Positions 11,800 to 22,585 of a DNA stretch of 64,000 bases are shown piece by piece (the stretch's first letter is position 1; each line of letters begins with the position of its first letter). A model generated the notes under the pieces. The model was not told the origin of the DNA and searched no databases. It saw nothing but the letters and a program-made list of their open reading frames with translations. The translations under genes were made by a program, and so were the position numbers. This DNA is from Hypericum androsaemum (Eukaryota; Streptophyta; Magnoliopsida; Malpighiales; Hypericaceae), in contig OZ023198.1 in NCBI GenBank assembly GCA_963995505.1, forward strand, positions 10,097,141-10,161,140. Reading direction: 5' to 3'.

Positions 11800-12253
11800 G
11801 GGTTTGGATTGGGTACAGAGTGAAGAAATTATTCCGAACGGTTTGAAGTGAAGAAATCATTCCGAATGGTTTGGAGTGAAGAGGGGACCGCGTTGGCAAG
11901 CGCAGTTATGTGATACTGGCATGCGCAGTTATGTGATAATGGCATGTGTATTTGTGACAGCGGCAAGTCTCGTTTCTTATATTAGCGCACATGACTTTTT
12001 TTATTTTGGTCCCTGTAGTTTAGCATTTTTGTAAAAAAGTCATACTGGCATGCGCTGTTATGTGATACTGGCATGCACTGTTATGTGATACTGGCAGGCG
12101 CTGTTATTTCATAATGGCATTTGTTTCAGGCCTGTGTTTGCGCATGATTTTTTTATTTTGGTCCCCGTATTTTAGCATTTTTGCAAAAAAGCTCCCGCTT
12201 GTCTTCATTTCGAACAGTTTGGAATCTGGGCATTCCGTACCCAATCTATACCC
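11800..12253 (+). mobile_element. Non-autonomous MULE-like element, copy 2
   Basis: The left end GGGTTTGGATTGGGTAC is mirrored by GTACCCAATCTATACCC on the right. The flanks CGTCAAAAT (11791-11799) and TGTCAAAAC (12254-12262) match at 7 of 9 positions, with both differences C/T transitions as expected for an aged duplication. The interior repeats cagttatgtgatactggcatg several times and contains the family word ttttattttggtccc followed by tttagcatttttg. Confidence 0.78.
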
Positions 12254-12429
12254 TGTCAAAACTCTACCATAATAAAACTTAATGAGAAAATAGGGAAAGG
12301 GTACCTTCATAGGAAAAAAAACGTGTCTTAAACTTAGCACCGCAAGAATTAATTCTACACTGTCATACCCAAGCTAATTACAATGTTCCCCTCGCTGGTA
12401 CTAAGAATTATAGTTAATTACAAGAGGAG

Positions 12430-12900
12430 TTTAAAGATTGTAACATAAGAATCACATTCTTTCTCCCAAAAGTCTTGGTAGCATCCGTCCATGAAAGCCA
12501 TTCTTCGATCCGATAGATAGTAGAATGAAAAGAAGATCTCGTCTACAAATTTCATCCTGAAAAATTGCTAGGTTGCGAAGGTCCCAAACACCCCACACCA
12601 ATGAACCAAACACCGTGAACTAGATCTTCTGATTCATACCGCCTCTAGATTGGACCAAATTGATAAAGCACTCCCAATTTCCCTCCAACACACCATTGCA
12701 GGTCACCATTCTTGGTTAAAAAAAAGCTCCAAATTTTCCAGGTTACAGGGCAATGAAGGAATAAATGTAATGCAGCTTCATCTTCCCTCCAACATAATGG
12801 ACACAATGAGTCCCAAGCATCTAATCTGCGTATTATGCAAAACGATCCAAATAAAATATTCTACTTTAAACAGAATTTCGCCTCTTCATACCTCTAGGAT
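12430..12900 (-). mobile_element. LINE fragment with RT zinc-binding (zf-RVT) domain
   Basis: On the minus strand the frame near 12820-12700 reads WDSLCPLCWREDE, then HLFLHCPVTWKIW. This is the zf-RVT signature (CxxC, then HLFxxCP, then W) found at the C-terminus of plant non-LTR retrotransposon ORF2 proteins. The frame then decays. No poly(A) tail or target duplication could be placed, so this is a fragment. Confidence 0.75.
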
Positions 12901-13072
12901 TGTTCTTGCAGCAGGGGTTGCCTCTTTACGATTGAAGTTTTCCGGATACATGGATTGTTTTAATCCAGAGCAATATGTCATTCGTTATTTACTTGATTTC
13001 AGTCTGCTCCAGCAATTGAGAGAGCAAATTGAGCTTCTCTATGTCGTGATTAAAACAACAAAAACATCATAA

Positions 13073-13392
13073 GAATATTGGTGAGCCGATCCAATCCGCT
13101 TACGTATTAAACAATTAATTTCTCTCTCATCAAACTACTTTTCAATCTAACCCAATCCAATCCAATGTTTTACCATATTTATTGGTGATCTCATCCAATC
13201 TACTCACCAAATAAATAATTAATTTCTCTCTCATCCACGTATTATCTATAATTTAATTTATATTTTTATATAACTTGCAATAAATATATAAAAGTATGCA
13301 TCCATAAATATAAAAATTAAAATAAAACAACAAAATTAAGACTACAAAATTAGAATACAAAATTAGAAAAAAATAAATCGAGCTACAAATTG
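13073..13392. other. AT-rich intergenic, no gene
   Basis: Two similar short segments (atttctctctcatc preceded by a-rich words) occur near 13120 and 13222. Otherwise nothing is recognisable. Confidence 0.35.
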
Positions 13393-13393
13393 A

Positions 13394-13800
13394 TGTCAAA
13401 AATACGTTTGAAGTCAATTGTCGAGCAAGGTACGGGGATGAGTTTCGGTTAGAGAGCCACAACTTCTTATTCCAGTGTCCGATTGAGTTGATTCAAATTA
13501 TTTTGTGAAGGTGAGACATATATCTACAATTTTTTAGTGTATGACTTCCCCAAATTTGGAGTATAAAAATGTCAAAAATATATTTGAAGTCAATAGTCGA
13601 GCGAGTTACGAGGACAAGTTTCGGTTGGAGAGCCACAACTTCTTATTCCGGAGTCCAATTGAATTGATTCAAGTTGCTTTGCAAAAGTGAGATATATATC
13701 TACAACTTTTTAATTTATGACTTCTCCAAATTCGGAGTGTAAAAATATCAAAAATATGTTTGAAGTTAAATATTCGACCGAGTTTCAAGTGTCCAAAGTT
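13394..13800 (+). repeat. Tandem repeat, ~176-bp unit, about 2.3 copies
   Basis: The unit starts with a variant of tgtcaaaaatacgtttgaag and includes gtcgag, gagtttcggtt, gagagccacaacttcttatt and gtgagacatatatctacaa. It begins near 13394, 13570 and 13746, and the third copy breaks off after about 50 bases. Divergence between units is moderate. Confidence 0.85.
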
Positions 13801-14353
13801 GGAATACAATATTGTGTACCAAAATATATCAATACTGGGCTCTATTTATAGAGAATTAAAAATTATTATTTTTTATTTTTATCAAAAGATAATATTAATT
13901 ATGATAACCAAACAAATAATATCCACTAATATCTATTTCAACGAATTATATTGTGTCACGTATTATTAGGATTTGATTAAAGAAAGGAAAAAATAAAGCT
14001 CACAAACAAAGCTCGGCAAGCCGATCCGCTCAACTAAAATCCCACCCTTTTTTATTTTTTTTAAATTTTGCTCTTGTCTTTTTGTGGTGATCACTGGTAT
14101 CCTAATGATACGCACTATAAAATATTGAATTGTCGTTTGTGTCCTTACCGAAAATGATGGGATTATGCCGATTAAATGATCCTGAAAAATAATCTTAGGA
14201 GTCCTCGACCTATTGGATATTCCCCTTCTTTTTGTTTTTCTTTGGGAATGGCATTCTTGGATATACCAATTCAAGAGAATAGTGATGCTAATCTAATAAG
14301 AAGGTCTACGGAGTGTAGCTTGCATGTTATTACTTATTATTCCATTCGTCCTC
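13801..14353. other. Intergenic, no feature recognised
   Basis: Short open frames exist on both strands, but none has recognisable motifs or an obvious splice context. The stretch borders the target site of the LINE insertion at 14354. Confidence 0.35.
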
Positions 14354-15040
14354 GTCTTACTATGTTTTTTTTTAAGTAAATTTTAATTGATCACCAAGGA
14401 ACTCCAAGATTACAACTAAGTTAGAGATAAACACCCAGTACTACAGAGACTAAAACGGGGCCAAAGTCCAGGGACGGTCACAGGGAGTAACCATCCAATA
14501 AGGATGTGCAAAAACTAAATACTGGGAAGACCTGAAGAGACTGGGGAGGAGGGCCCAGGAGGGGGCGAGGGCGGGAAAGAGGGCCCAGTGTGAGGGTTAT
14601 TGGAAGTTCTGATGGGCCTAGGGTGGGAATGGCCCAGACTGGAAGACCCACCTTTGGAGGTGCCAATGCTGTCATTGAAGTCCCTAGAAAGTCGACGCTC
14701 CCCTTTTCTTGGAGACACCAACCGATCGCCTGGCATTTGAATTTGGCTCTTCGCACGAGATGGAGAACTGGGGCCACCAGAAGCTGAAATGCCACGGGCA
14801 TAAGATCGAGCCTGAGAATCAGGGCCAAGTAAAGGAGAATCAGCCGGGACCCCAACTCCGATCTCGTTTCGGCCATCACGGACCGCCGGAAAGAGAGCAT
14901 TGGCCCGAGTCTCCACCACCGCCAACATGTCGGGCTCATACGCTGCAACGTTCTGAGGGAAAGACATGATCTGAGCCCAGTCAAAGACAGAACCAGAAGA
15001 AGCCACCTCCCGAACATGAACTTTGTCTTACTATGTTTTT
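14354..15040 (-). mobile_element. Internally deleted LINE insertion with 16-bp target duplication
   Basis: The insert is flanked by GTCTTACTATGTTTTT at 14354-14369 and again at 15025-15040, a perfect target duplication. On the minus strand it ends in a run of A and, just before it, a plant LINE-type 3' tail (ttggtgatcaattaaaattt). The rest, about 540 bp, is GC-rich and open in two minus-strand frames, including a Ser/Pro-rich frame of 163 residues that resembles the C-terminal part of a LINE ORF1 protein. No reverse transcriptase lies between this and the tail, so most of the element is missing. Confidence 0.75.
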
Positions 15041-16139
15041 AAGGGAATCATTTTGTTCATTTGTTTTAGAATTTGGGATCCAACCAATTGAACCGTCAGA
15101 TGGTAGTCATTTTTATGCAAAATTTGGCAAGCATTTGGGCTGGTGATAAATATCATTGACCATCAGTTCAACTGGCAAGATCAATTGATTCATTTGATTA
15201 GATTAATCATTCCAAATCAAATTGCTCAAAAATAATACTTTTTATAGAAAAAATTATGTTTTCGAGTTTTGATCAATAAAATTCAAAGATATTTAGAATT
15301 ATTTAATATTTTGATACTAAATAAAATTATTTAATAAAACAATTTATAAAAAAAACCTTGGTCTGGCCCTGAAATAGAAGAAATTCTAAAAGCATTGGTC
15401 TTGTTATGTATAACTTTGTATTCAAATCTAAATTCTAAAACCCATCATGGACATGAGAGTTAGCACCGCGGAATCTCAATTCTAACACCATAATACACCA
15501 TTTGTTAGTTAAGCGAAATCCGTAGCCCAGATGAATCTCAACAACTTCGGTCACATTTAATAAATTTAATACCGATCGCAGTTGATAAGATCATCTCTTA
15601 ACAAGATCGTCTCATTGGTGAGGGAGATCCATAAAATTTCTGTATTGTGACAACCCTGACTGCCGAATTTTCCGAAGGTTTCTCTGATTAATGGAAGTTT
15701 AATAAATGGAAGTTCAATGGATTAGTAGTGTATTATCACGGAAGCCGATTGAGTGCTGGTAACCTGACACGCGCATCACCAAGTTGCTGAAATCAAGACA
15801 ATTGATTTAGACGATTTGGACAGTGCACATATTTTCCCTTTTTTTCACATGTTTTCCAATTTTGCCTCTCCCTCTTCCTTCCTTTCTTATCTTCATAATC
15901 TTTAAAGAGCAATATCTTGGTACTCGGGTGTTCGAATCAAGAATTTTTTATTTTGCATAATTTTTCAAGCTCTACGCAGTGACAAAAATACTTTTTGACC
16001 CCAAAAATAATTTATTTTGGGAGAAAATCAGCTTTTTATAATCCAAAATTATTTGAGATTTTTTTGTGTTCTGCTTTTATAGTTTTTGGTGTTCTGCTTT
16101 ATTGGAACAGAAGTTATATTAATGGGTAAAACAATGATG
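15041..16139. other. Intergenic, no gene
   Basis: AT-rich, with no coding sequence I can support and no clear repeat structure. Confidence 0.35.
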
Positions 16140-16365
16140 ATCGATCTAATGTGCCGTTGTGTTTTGCCTTTGAAAACTGATGTGCTGTTGTAATTTTTTC
16201 GTTGAAAAACTTGATGTGCCGTTGAAAAACTTGATGTGTCGTTGAAAAAACTTGATGTGCCTTTGAAAATTGATGTGCCGTTGTGATTTTGCCGTTGAAA
16301 AATTTGATGTGCCATTGAAAAACCGATTGTCCTGATGAAAAACTTGATGTGCCATTGAAAAAGGA
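16140..16365 (+). repeat. Minisatellite, ~20-bp unit
   Basis: About ten imperfect copies of the unit gatgtgccgttgaaaaactt are arranged in tandem. Because the unit rarely contains a stop, all three minus-strand frames stay open across it and translate to a repeated NGTSSF-like peptide. That is an effect of the repeat rather than a gene. Confidence 0.85.
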
Positions 16366-17846
16366 CAAACGTGTCTTTTTTTTACTGATTTCCAAAATTA
16401 CCCTTGGTATTTCCTAATATCACAATTTTTCCATTAAAAAGTCAGACACGTGTGTTGTTCGATTGGTACTGCTGGGCCTCCAGCAGCACCCAATGTGTCT
16501 CGTATTATCACTTACCAAAAAAAATAGATTAGTGTATTATTTAGGGTTAAATACACTTCTTAGATATTATATGTTATTAGAAATGGACACTTAAGGTTCT
16601 TTGTTACAAGTTAATAGTGTTAACTAAAAAGGCAGTTTTGATATTTTTACGGTGTGACACCAAACTACCTAAAAAAAATTTATTTTATTATAGTAAGATA
16701 GAAACACCAATAACACAGAGTATCTAAGTGTATTATTTAGGGTTAAATACACTTAGATACTATATTTTAGTAATATTTTTAGTAAATTTTTAATATAGAA
16801 AAGTACATTTTAATACCATGTGATATAGCCATATTTTACTTTAGTATACTGTAGTTTATTTTTTCTGGAATTGTTTATTTTTTCTTTTGAATTCCTTACA
16901 TGTGGGGCCCACCATGGGCCCTACCTCAACAACCAACGAGCGAAGGGACGAGACGGGAAGGCGTAGCCTCTGCTCCGTAGGCTGTCACTTTAGTCTTAGC
17001 AAGGGAACGAGACAAACAGGCTTCTGACGGAGGGGGAATTCAAGATTGAATTTCACTTTCCCCTTTTTTCACCATTCAATTCGATCATATTTATTCAGAT
17101 GAGTCGGTTTGAAATTAAATCAAATATTCGATGAATCATATCGAATCGATCAAATTTAATTTAATTCATGGTTAGTCCTAAAAAAATAGGGATATAGATA
17201 GGAGAAGGGGAGCGGTTTTGAAAATTTCAAACAAAACCGTGATTGTTTTAATTTTTTAAAAGCCACATCATCATCTATGTAATTTTTTCGTATGCACATG
17301 ACGAGCAACATTACTTATGTAATTTTCTCGTATGCACGTGGCGAGCCACATCATCTATGTAAATTTTTTGTATGCACATGGCGAGCCACATCATCTTTCG
17401 ACCAATGGCAACTGTCCAGGTCTTCTAAATAATAAAAAATTGAGCTTGTTTTATGCGTTCTAAATCCATGATACTGAAATAAAAAACGGTCATACCTAGG
17501 CTAGGCTACATGCACTTTTCCCTCTTCAGTATTAGATCATAACTCCATTAATCGGCACATCTGAGTTCTGAGCAGTCAAAGTGCTCTTTCCGAAGTATCG
17601 GTAAATGAGAAATATCCGGTAACGAGTCCTGATCATCTCAAAAAGGGCAACGACTCCTAACTTCTGAAACGCAATTAGTTTTAACTTCGTAAACATAAAC
17701 CTGTGAAAATTTTCTTAGCGGCTTTTACGGACGTATATGCCTAACAACCAAAAAGTTACAACATCAAACATAATTCTAATGTTCGAATTCGAGTTCTAAA
17801 AACGCAACGAAAAAATTACAGGTTGTTTATTTTCCTGTTCTTCCTG
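16366..17846. other. Upstream spacer of PIN gene 1 with short repeats
   Basis: Contents in order: a perfect-armed short hairpin around gctgggcctccagc near 16471; two copies of a ~45-bp segment beginning tagtgtattatttagggttaaatacac near 16530 and 16727; and three copies of a ~45-bp unit containing gtatgcacatggcgagccacatcatc at 17262-17395. From about 17600 the sequence matches the upstream regions of the other two PIN copies (for instance gagaaatatccggtaac), so it is part of the duplicated unit and probably includes the promoter. The TATAAAT present before the other copies is not seen here. Confidence 0.55.
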
Positions 17847-19626
17847 ATGATAACGGCCAGGGACTTCTACAATGTCCTTACCGCCCTGACACCGCTCTAT
17901 GTGTCGATGGTTCTGGCCTACGCCTCCGTCCGGTGGTGGAAGATCTTGACCCCCGAGCAATGCGCGGGGGTCAACCGCCTCGTCGCCCTCTTCTCCATCC
18001 CGTTCTACACCTTCAACTTCATCACTTCGCACGACCCTTATTCGATCAACGGCCGGTTCGTCCTCTCCGACACCATCCAGAAGGTGCTCGTCCTCGTCGG
18101 CCTCCTCGTATGGGAGTCGCTCAGCAAGCGCGACGCCCTCGACTGGGTCCTTACGCTCTTCTCCCTCGCCACATTGCCTAACACATTGATCATAGGTATC
18201 CCATTGCTGACGGCAATGTACGGGGAGTCATCGGCTTCGTTGATGGTCCAGCTCGTACTCTTACAAGGTGTTGTTTGGTACACCGTGATCTTGATCCTTT
18301 TCGAGTACCGGGCTGCGAAAATACTCATAACGAAGACGGTATCTCCTGACGCTGTCAAGGCCATCGCCTCGTTTCGGGTGGATTCGGACATCATCTCGCT
18401 GAACGACCATGAGTCTTTGTGCGCGGAGACCGAGAGTGCAATCGACGGGACGGTCAATGTGGTTGTGAGGAACCTGGCTGGGAGCAAGTCCCGGAGGTCG
18501 AGCTTCTCCGGGTTGGACTACGAGATCACAGAAGTTCCTCAGGAGTCGGTACCAGGCCGGGCTAGTGCTCCTGATCCGGTGGCTCATGACCATCAGGAGA
18601 ATGTCTATGTAATGCTTGCGAGAGGTGGTTCTAGTGGCGATCTTGGTAGTGTCGGTATCAAGTCCACGGAGAGACGGGGATCTCGAAAGATTGCAGGTAA
18701 CAACGAATCCAAGTTCGAGGCGTGTAGTACGTGAAATGGTTGAATTACTACATGCACTTTTTTGCACTTTGTTAATTACAGTCACGTTAGATGTATCTTT
18801 GAGTTGATCTTTAGCTGACTGAATAAATAAATGCTGCAGCGACAGCCAGTGAAGATCGGGAGCACGAGGCGCGAAATGATCCAACTCTCGGAGCAAGTTC
18901 GTCACGAAATGGTCCGGCTACGGCGGCAGGAGGAGGAGGAGAACAAGGAGACAGAAAGAAGTCGATGCCTCCAACTAATGTGATCACTTGGCCTATAGTC
19001 CGAATGGTGCTGAGGAAGATGCTCAGGAATCCGAACATCTGGGCGAGTCTATTAGGCCTTTCATGGGCTCTTATCTCATACAGGTTCGACGTACGCCTTC
19101 CTGCGATACTAAGTCGATCGATCCAGATGCTCGCGAATACGTGTTCAGCAATGGCTATGTTCAGCCTAGGTACTGACTAATTTGCATTAATGGTCGTCAG
19201 CATGGAAAAAAACAGCAGCAATGACTTGTAGTTTCTGATGATATTTGCAGGTTTCTTTTTAGCTCTTCAACCAAAGCTCATAACTTGTGGGAAACTCATG
19301 GCATGCCTCGCGATGGTTACCAGGTTCCTAGTTGGCCCCATTATTGCTGGCTCGGTATCCGCTGCTATTGGCCTACGCGGTGACCTCCTTCGCATTTCCA
19401 TCGTTCAGGCCGCGCTTCCTCAGGCCATTGTCTCGTTCGTATACGCTAAGGAATACGATTCGCAGCCTGATATCCTTAGCACGACGTGAGTTCGTCTCTT
19501 CGCTTCGTTCCGTGTTGTTCTCCTGGTCTCCATTCCTGATCAGCTGAATCCGTTTGCAGGGTAACATTCGGAATGATCGTCGCGCTGCCCGTAACCATCA
19601 TATACTACATTTTACTTGGGTTATAA
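17847..19626 (+). CDS. PIN-type auxin efflux carrier, copy 1 (493 aa, 4 exons)
   Basis: Exons 17847-18696, 18840-19169, 19251-19485 and 19560-19626 join in phase to 494 codons including the stop. PIN proteins export auxin across membranes. The N-terminus starts with the family's MIT..DFY...TPLYVSM and [12 protein letters not shown] segments (membrane helices 1-5, to about residue 160). A hydrophilic loop follows (about 160-325) with RRSSFSG, then the C-terminal helices from MPPTNVITW through [42 protein letters not shown] to YYILLGL. The loop is much shorter than in PIN1-4-type proteins (about 620-650 aa) but longer than in PIN5/PIN8. The ATG at 17847 gives the family start; the upstream in-frame leader is not needed. 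Two introns found in copy 3 are cleanly absent here. Membership is sure; subfamily and activity are not. Confidence 0.9.
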
Positions 19627-20604
19627 TCTCCCATCAGCAATGGAGACATTAGTAGAGCAGCACGAAACGAAGACAGAAACCGGACAGGAAAAGGATTTAA
19701 AGAGTAAACTATGTTCATTCTTCCCACGCTCATTAGTTCCTTATCTCTCAGAGTGCCATTAGTTTTTGAAGGATAAACTATGTTGGAGAGAATCACACAT
19801 CGGAAGTGGCAAATATGTTGGAACTGTTTATAAGTATGAAACACTTACTCGTCACCTTAAGATTTTGGGTAGGATATGAAAATTTCTATATGGTATTAGA
19901 GTCAGTTGTTCTAACGAGACCTATGGCCCGTTGTGCTCGCACGACCCCATTTGAAAGCATGAAAGTTAGTGTCGAGCACGTTTATGAGCTTGTAGAGTGT
20001 TCCAATCTGCCAACCATGTTGCGGATGCCACTCCCATCAAGCACTCGCATACGCACTTTCAATTTAGTTTGAGAATCTTATAATCTAAAACGCATTGAAT
20101 ATGTCCAACTTTTTAATTTTTTTGCAATTAGAAGACTTGGACAGCCTTCATCGGTTGACCGGCCATTTGTCACGCCACATCAGTTTGATGATGACATGGC
20201 ATGCTGTCACAATTTAATGCTGGAAAAGTTTCACAATGGTTCCATTTTTTTATAATATTCCAAAAAAACTCAATTCAACCGCAACCTCTTAAACAGAAAG
20301 TAAAAATACCCAGAACCAAAGTTCCCTCTTCCTAACCCAGAAATTAAAGCTGTGCTCTTTGTAAACAACTGGTGCGGAAGAATGGTATATGCAGGAGAAT
20401 CAAAGCTTTGCCTTAGAAGCATTTTTGTGAAATCATTCACATCATTATGCAACTAGACTGGCAGATATCAGATAACAAGTCCCGATCATACCTATGATAT
20501 TAAAAACACGTCCTATTAATCTCAAACACGTCCTATGATTTAAGTTTTAGGAATGCAAAAGTAAAAATAGATTTGTCAACCAAAAACTTAGAACGTGGAA
20601 CGAC
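19627..20604. other. Spacer between PIN copies 1 and 2
   Basis: It contains a TRIM-like LTR piece (listed separately) and, from about 20460, sequence shared with the regions upstream of the other PIN copies (for example tcccgatcatacctatgatatt). No gene is seen. Confidence 0.5.
19781..19910 (+). mobile_element. TRIM-like LTR end with degenerate Met-tRNA primer site
   Basis: The segment starts TGTTGGAGAGAATC followed by cacatcggaagtgg, a combination common at the starts of small plant LTR elements. About 110 bases later comes tatggtattagagtc, a slightly mutated form of the TGGTATCAGAGC primer site. No second LTR is visible nearby, so only the 5' end of an element seems to be left. Confidence 0.45.
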
Positions 20605-20612
20605 TATAAATT
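20605..20612 (+). promoter_or_regulatory. TATA-like box upstream of PIN copy 2
   Basis: TATAAATT lies 49 bases before the start codon, in a segment (acgactataaat) identical to that preceding the TATA box of copy 3. Confidence 0.45.
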
Positions 20613-20660
20613 AAATACTTAAACCACCCAACGAGCAGCATATTTGACTTAACTACAGAA

Positions 20661-22585
20661 GATGAAGGGGTCGGACTTTTACTCTGTCCTTACCGCACTG
20701 GCCCCGCTCTATGTCTCGATGGTCCTGGCGTACGCCTGCGTCCGGTGGTGGAAGGTCTTGACCCCCGAGCAATATGCGCGGGCTCGTCTCCGTCCCTTTC
20801 TACATCTTCAACTTCATCGCTTCTAACGACCCTTACGCCATCAACCGCGGGTTCGTCCTCTCCGACACCATCCAGAAGGTGCTCGTCCTCGTCGGCCTCC
20901 TCGTATGGGAGGCTTACAGCGAGCGCGAAGCCCTCGACTGTGTCCTTACGCTCTTCTCCCTCGCCACCTTGCCTAACATATTGATCGTAGGTACTTGCAG
21001 TTCGGTTTCTAAACGTCAGCATTTGTTAAGTGTGTGCATATAAATAATAGACATCTTTTGCAACGTGTTTTTTTTGGGCAAATTACTGTGGTATCTCTCG
21101 TGTTTGACTAAATCGATGTTTTTGTCTCTCGTGTTTCAAAAATTATTCTCCCGTCTCCCGTGTTTGATTTTATTATACGTTCGGGTCCCTAACTGACGTG
21201 AGCATCTCTTTTTTGTGTTATGCATAGGTGTCCCATTGCTGACAGCGATGTACGGAGAGTCGTCGGCTTCGTTGATGGTCCAGATCGTACTATTACAAGT
21301 TGTTGTTTGGTACACCATCATCTTGGTCCTTTTCGAGTACCGGGCTGCGAAGATGGTCATAACGAAGACGGTGCCTCCTGACGCTGTCAAGGCCATTGCC
21401 TCGTTTCGCGTGGAGTCGGACATCATCTCGCTGAACGACCACGAGTCTTTGTGCGCGGAGACCGAGGGTGCAATCGACGGGACGGTCAGTGTCGTTGTGA
21501 GGAACCGGGCTGGGAGCAAGTCGCGGAGGTCGAGCTTCTCCGGGCTAGACTACGACGAGATCACTCAAGTTCCGGCTCCTCCTGACCATCATCAGCTCGA
21601 TCTTGGTGGTGTTGATATCGAGTCTATGGAGAGACTTGGGTCTAGAAAAATTGCAGGTAAGAAAATTTTTTTTTATTGGTTTCATACAAATTTCTCAAAA
21701 TTCCAAGTAAGAAAAGAAAAATGTTGTTGTTGATGGAAGCAGACAGAAAGAAGCTGATGCCTATTAGGCCTAATGTGATCACTTGGGCTATAGTCCGCAT
21801 GGTGCTGAAGAAGATGATCAAGAATCCCAACATCTGGGCGAGTCTATTAGGCCTTGCATGGGCTCTTATCTCATACAAGTACAAAATCTCAAACTCGAGT
21901 TCTCCCTCACTTGTTTGTCGGTCGAGTATGTGTGTGTCTTGATGCCTGCCTAGCTTAAGGGGTAAATTTGGGATCCGAGTCGAGATCAAGGTTCATCATA
22001 TAAAACTCGTTATTATGTCACGTGCAGATTCAACGTACGCCTTCCTGCGATAATAAATCGATCAATTCAGACTCTTTCGAATACATGCGCAGCGATGTCT
22101 ATGTTCAGCCTAGGTACTGACTGATTAACATGATGCACATTGGCGACACTTTAATGTTATCTTTACATTAAACAGCAGTAGAAGTGACTTGGTAGTAGTT
22201 TTCTGATGTGATGTGATATTTGCAGGTTTCTTTTTAGCTCTTCAACCAAATTGCAATGGTTACCAGGTTCCTGGTTGGCCCCATCATTGCTGGTTTAGTA
22301 TCCGCTGCCATTGGCCTACGCGGCGACCTCCTGCGCATTTCGGTTGTTCAGGCCGCGCTTTCTCAAGCCATTGTCCCATTTGTATACGCCAAGGAGTACG
22401 ATGCGCAGGCCGATATCATTAGCACAACGTGAGTGAGTGAGTTCGTCGTCTCTTCCGCGCCGTTCGGTTTTTGCACATATGGAGGAATGATCAGCAGCTT
22501 AATCCGTTTGGTTTGCAGGGTAACATTCGGAATGATCGTGTCCTTGCCCGTTTGCATCATATACTACATGTTACTTGGGTTGTAA
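20661..22585 (+). pseudogene. PIN-type auxin efflux carrier, copy 2, frameshifted
   Basis: The copy starts [20 protein letters not shown] and is collinear with copies 1 and 3, but a deletion of roughly 16 bp near 20775-20795 shifts the frame just after the TPEQ motif. A second deletion of about 35-40 bp near 22245 shifts it again in the [14 protein letters not shown] segment. Other exon borders are kept: 21656/21743, 21878/22028, 22113/22226 and the last intron ending before the final ggg-ttg-taa. It also carries a 237-bp intron-like insert at 20991-21227 that neither other copy has. Unless rescued by unusual splicing, it cannot make a full carrier. Sequence similarity to the other copies remains high, so the damage seems recent. 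Confidence 0.88.
20991..21227 (+). other. Extra intron-like insert in PIN copy 2
   Basis: The insert starts GT and ends AG and interrupts the codons for the IG..PLL segment exactly where copies 1 and 3 are continuous. TAGGT occurs at both borders (20988-20992 and 21225-21229), so it looks like an insertion that duplicated an AG|GT proto-splice site. Its interior words (ctctcgtgtttg, attttattatacg) resemble a segment at 35310-35380, suggesting a dispersed repeat. Confidence 0.7.

Noticed and set aside
12650..13072. Plus-strand frame of 140 residues
   Set aside because: It overlaps the minus-strand zf-RVT motif of a LINE, which explains the sequence better.
16049..16395. Three overlapping minus-strand frames of 69-93 residues
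   Set aside because: All are products of the 20-bp minisatellite.
18038..18905. Long antisense frames of 149 and 214 residues opposite PIN copy 1 exon 1 (and similar ones opposite copies 2 and 3)
   Set aside because: They arise because the GC-rich PIN exon leaves the opposite strand open. They have no recognised motif and recur only where the sense exon is present.
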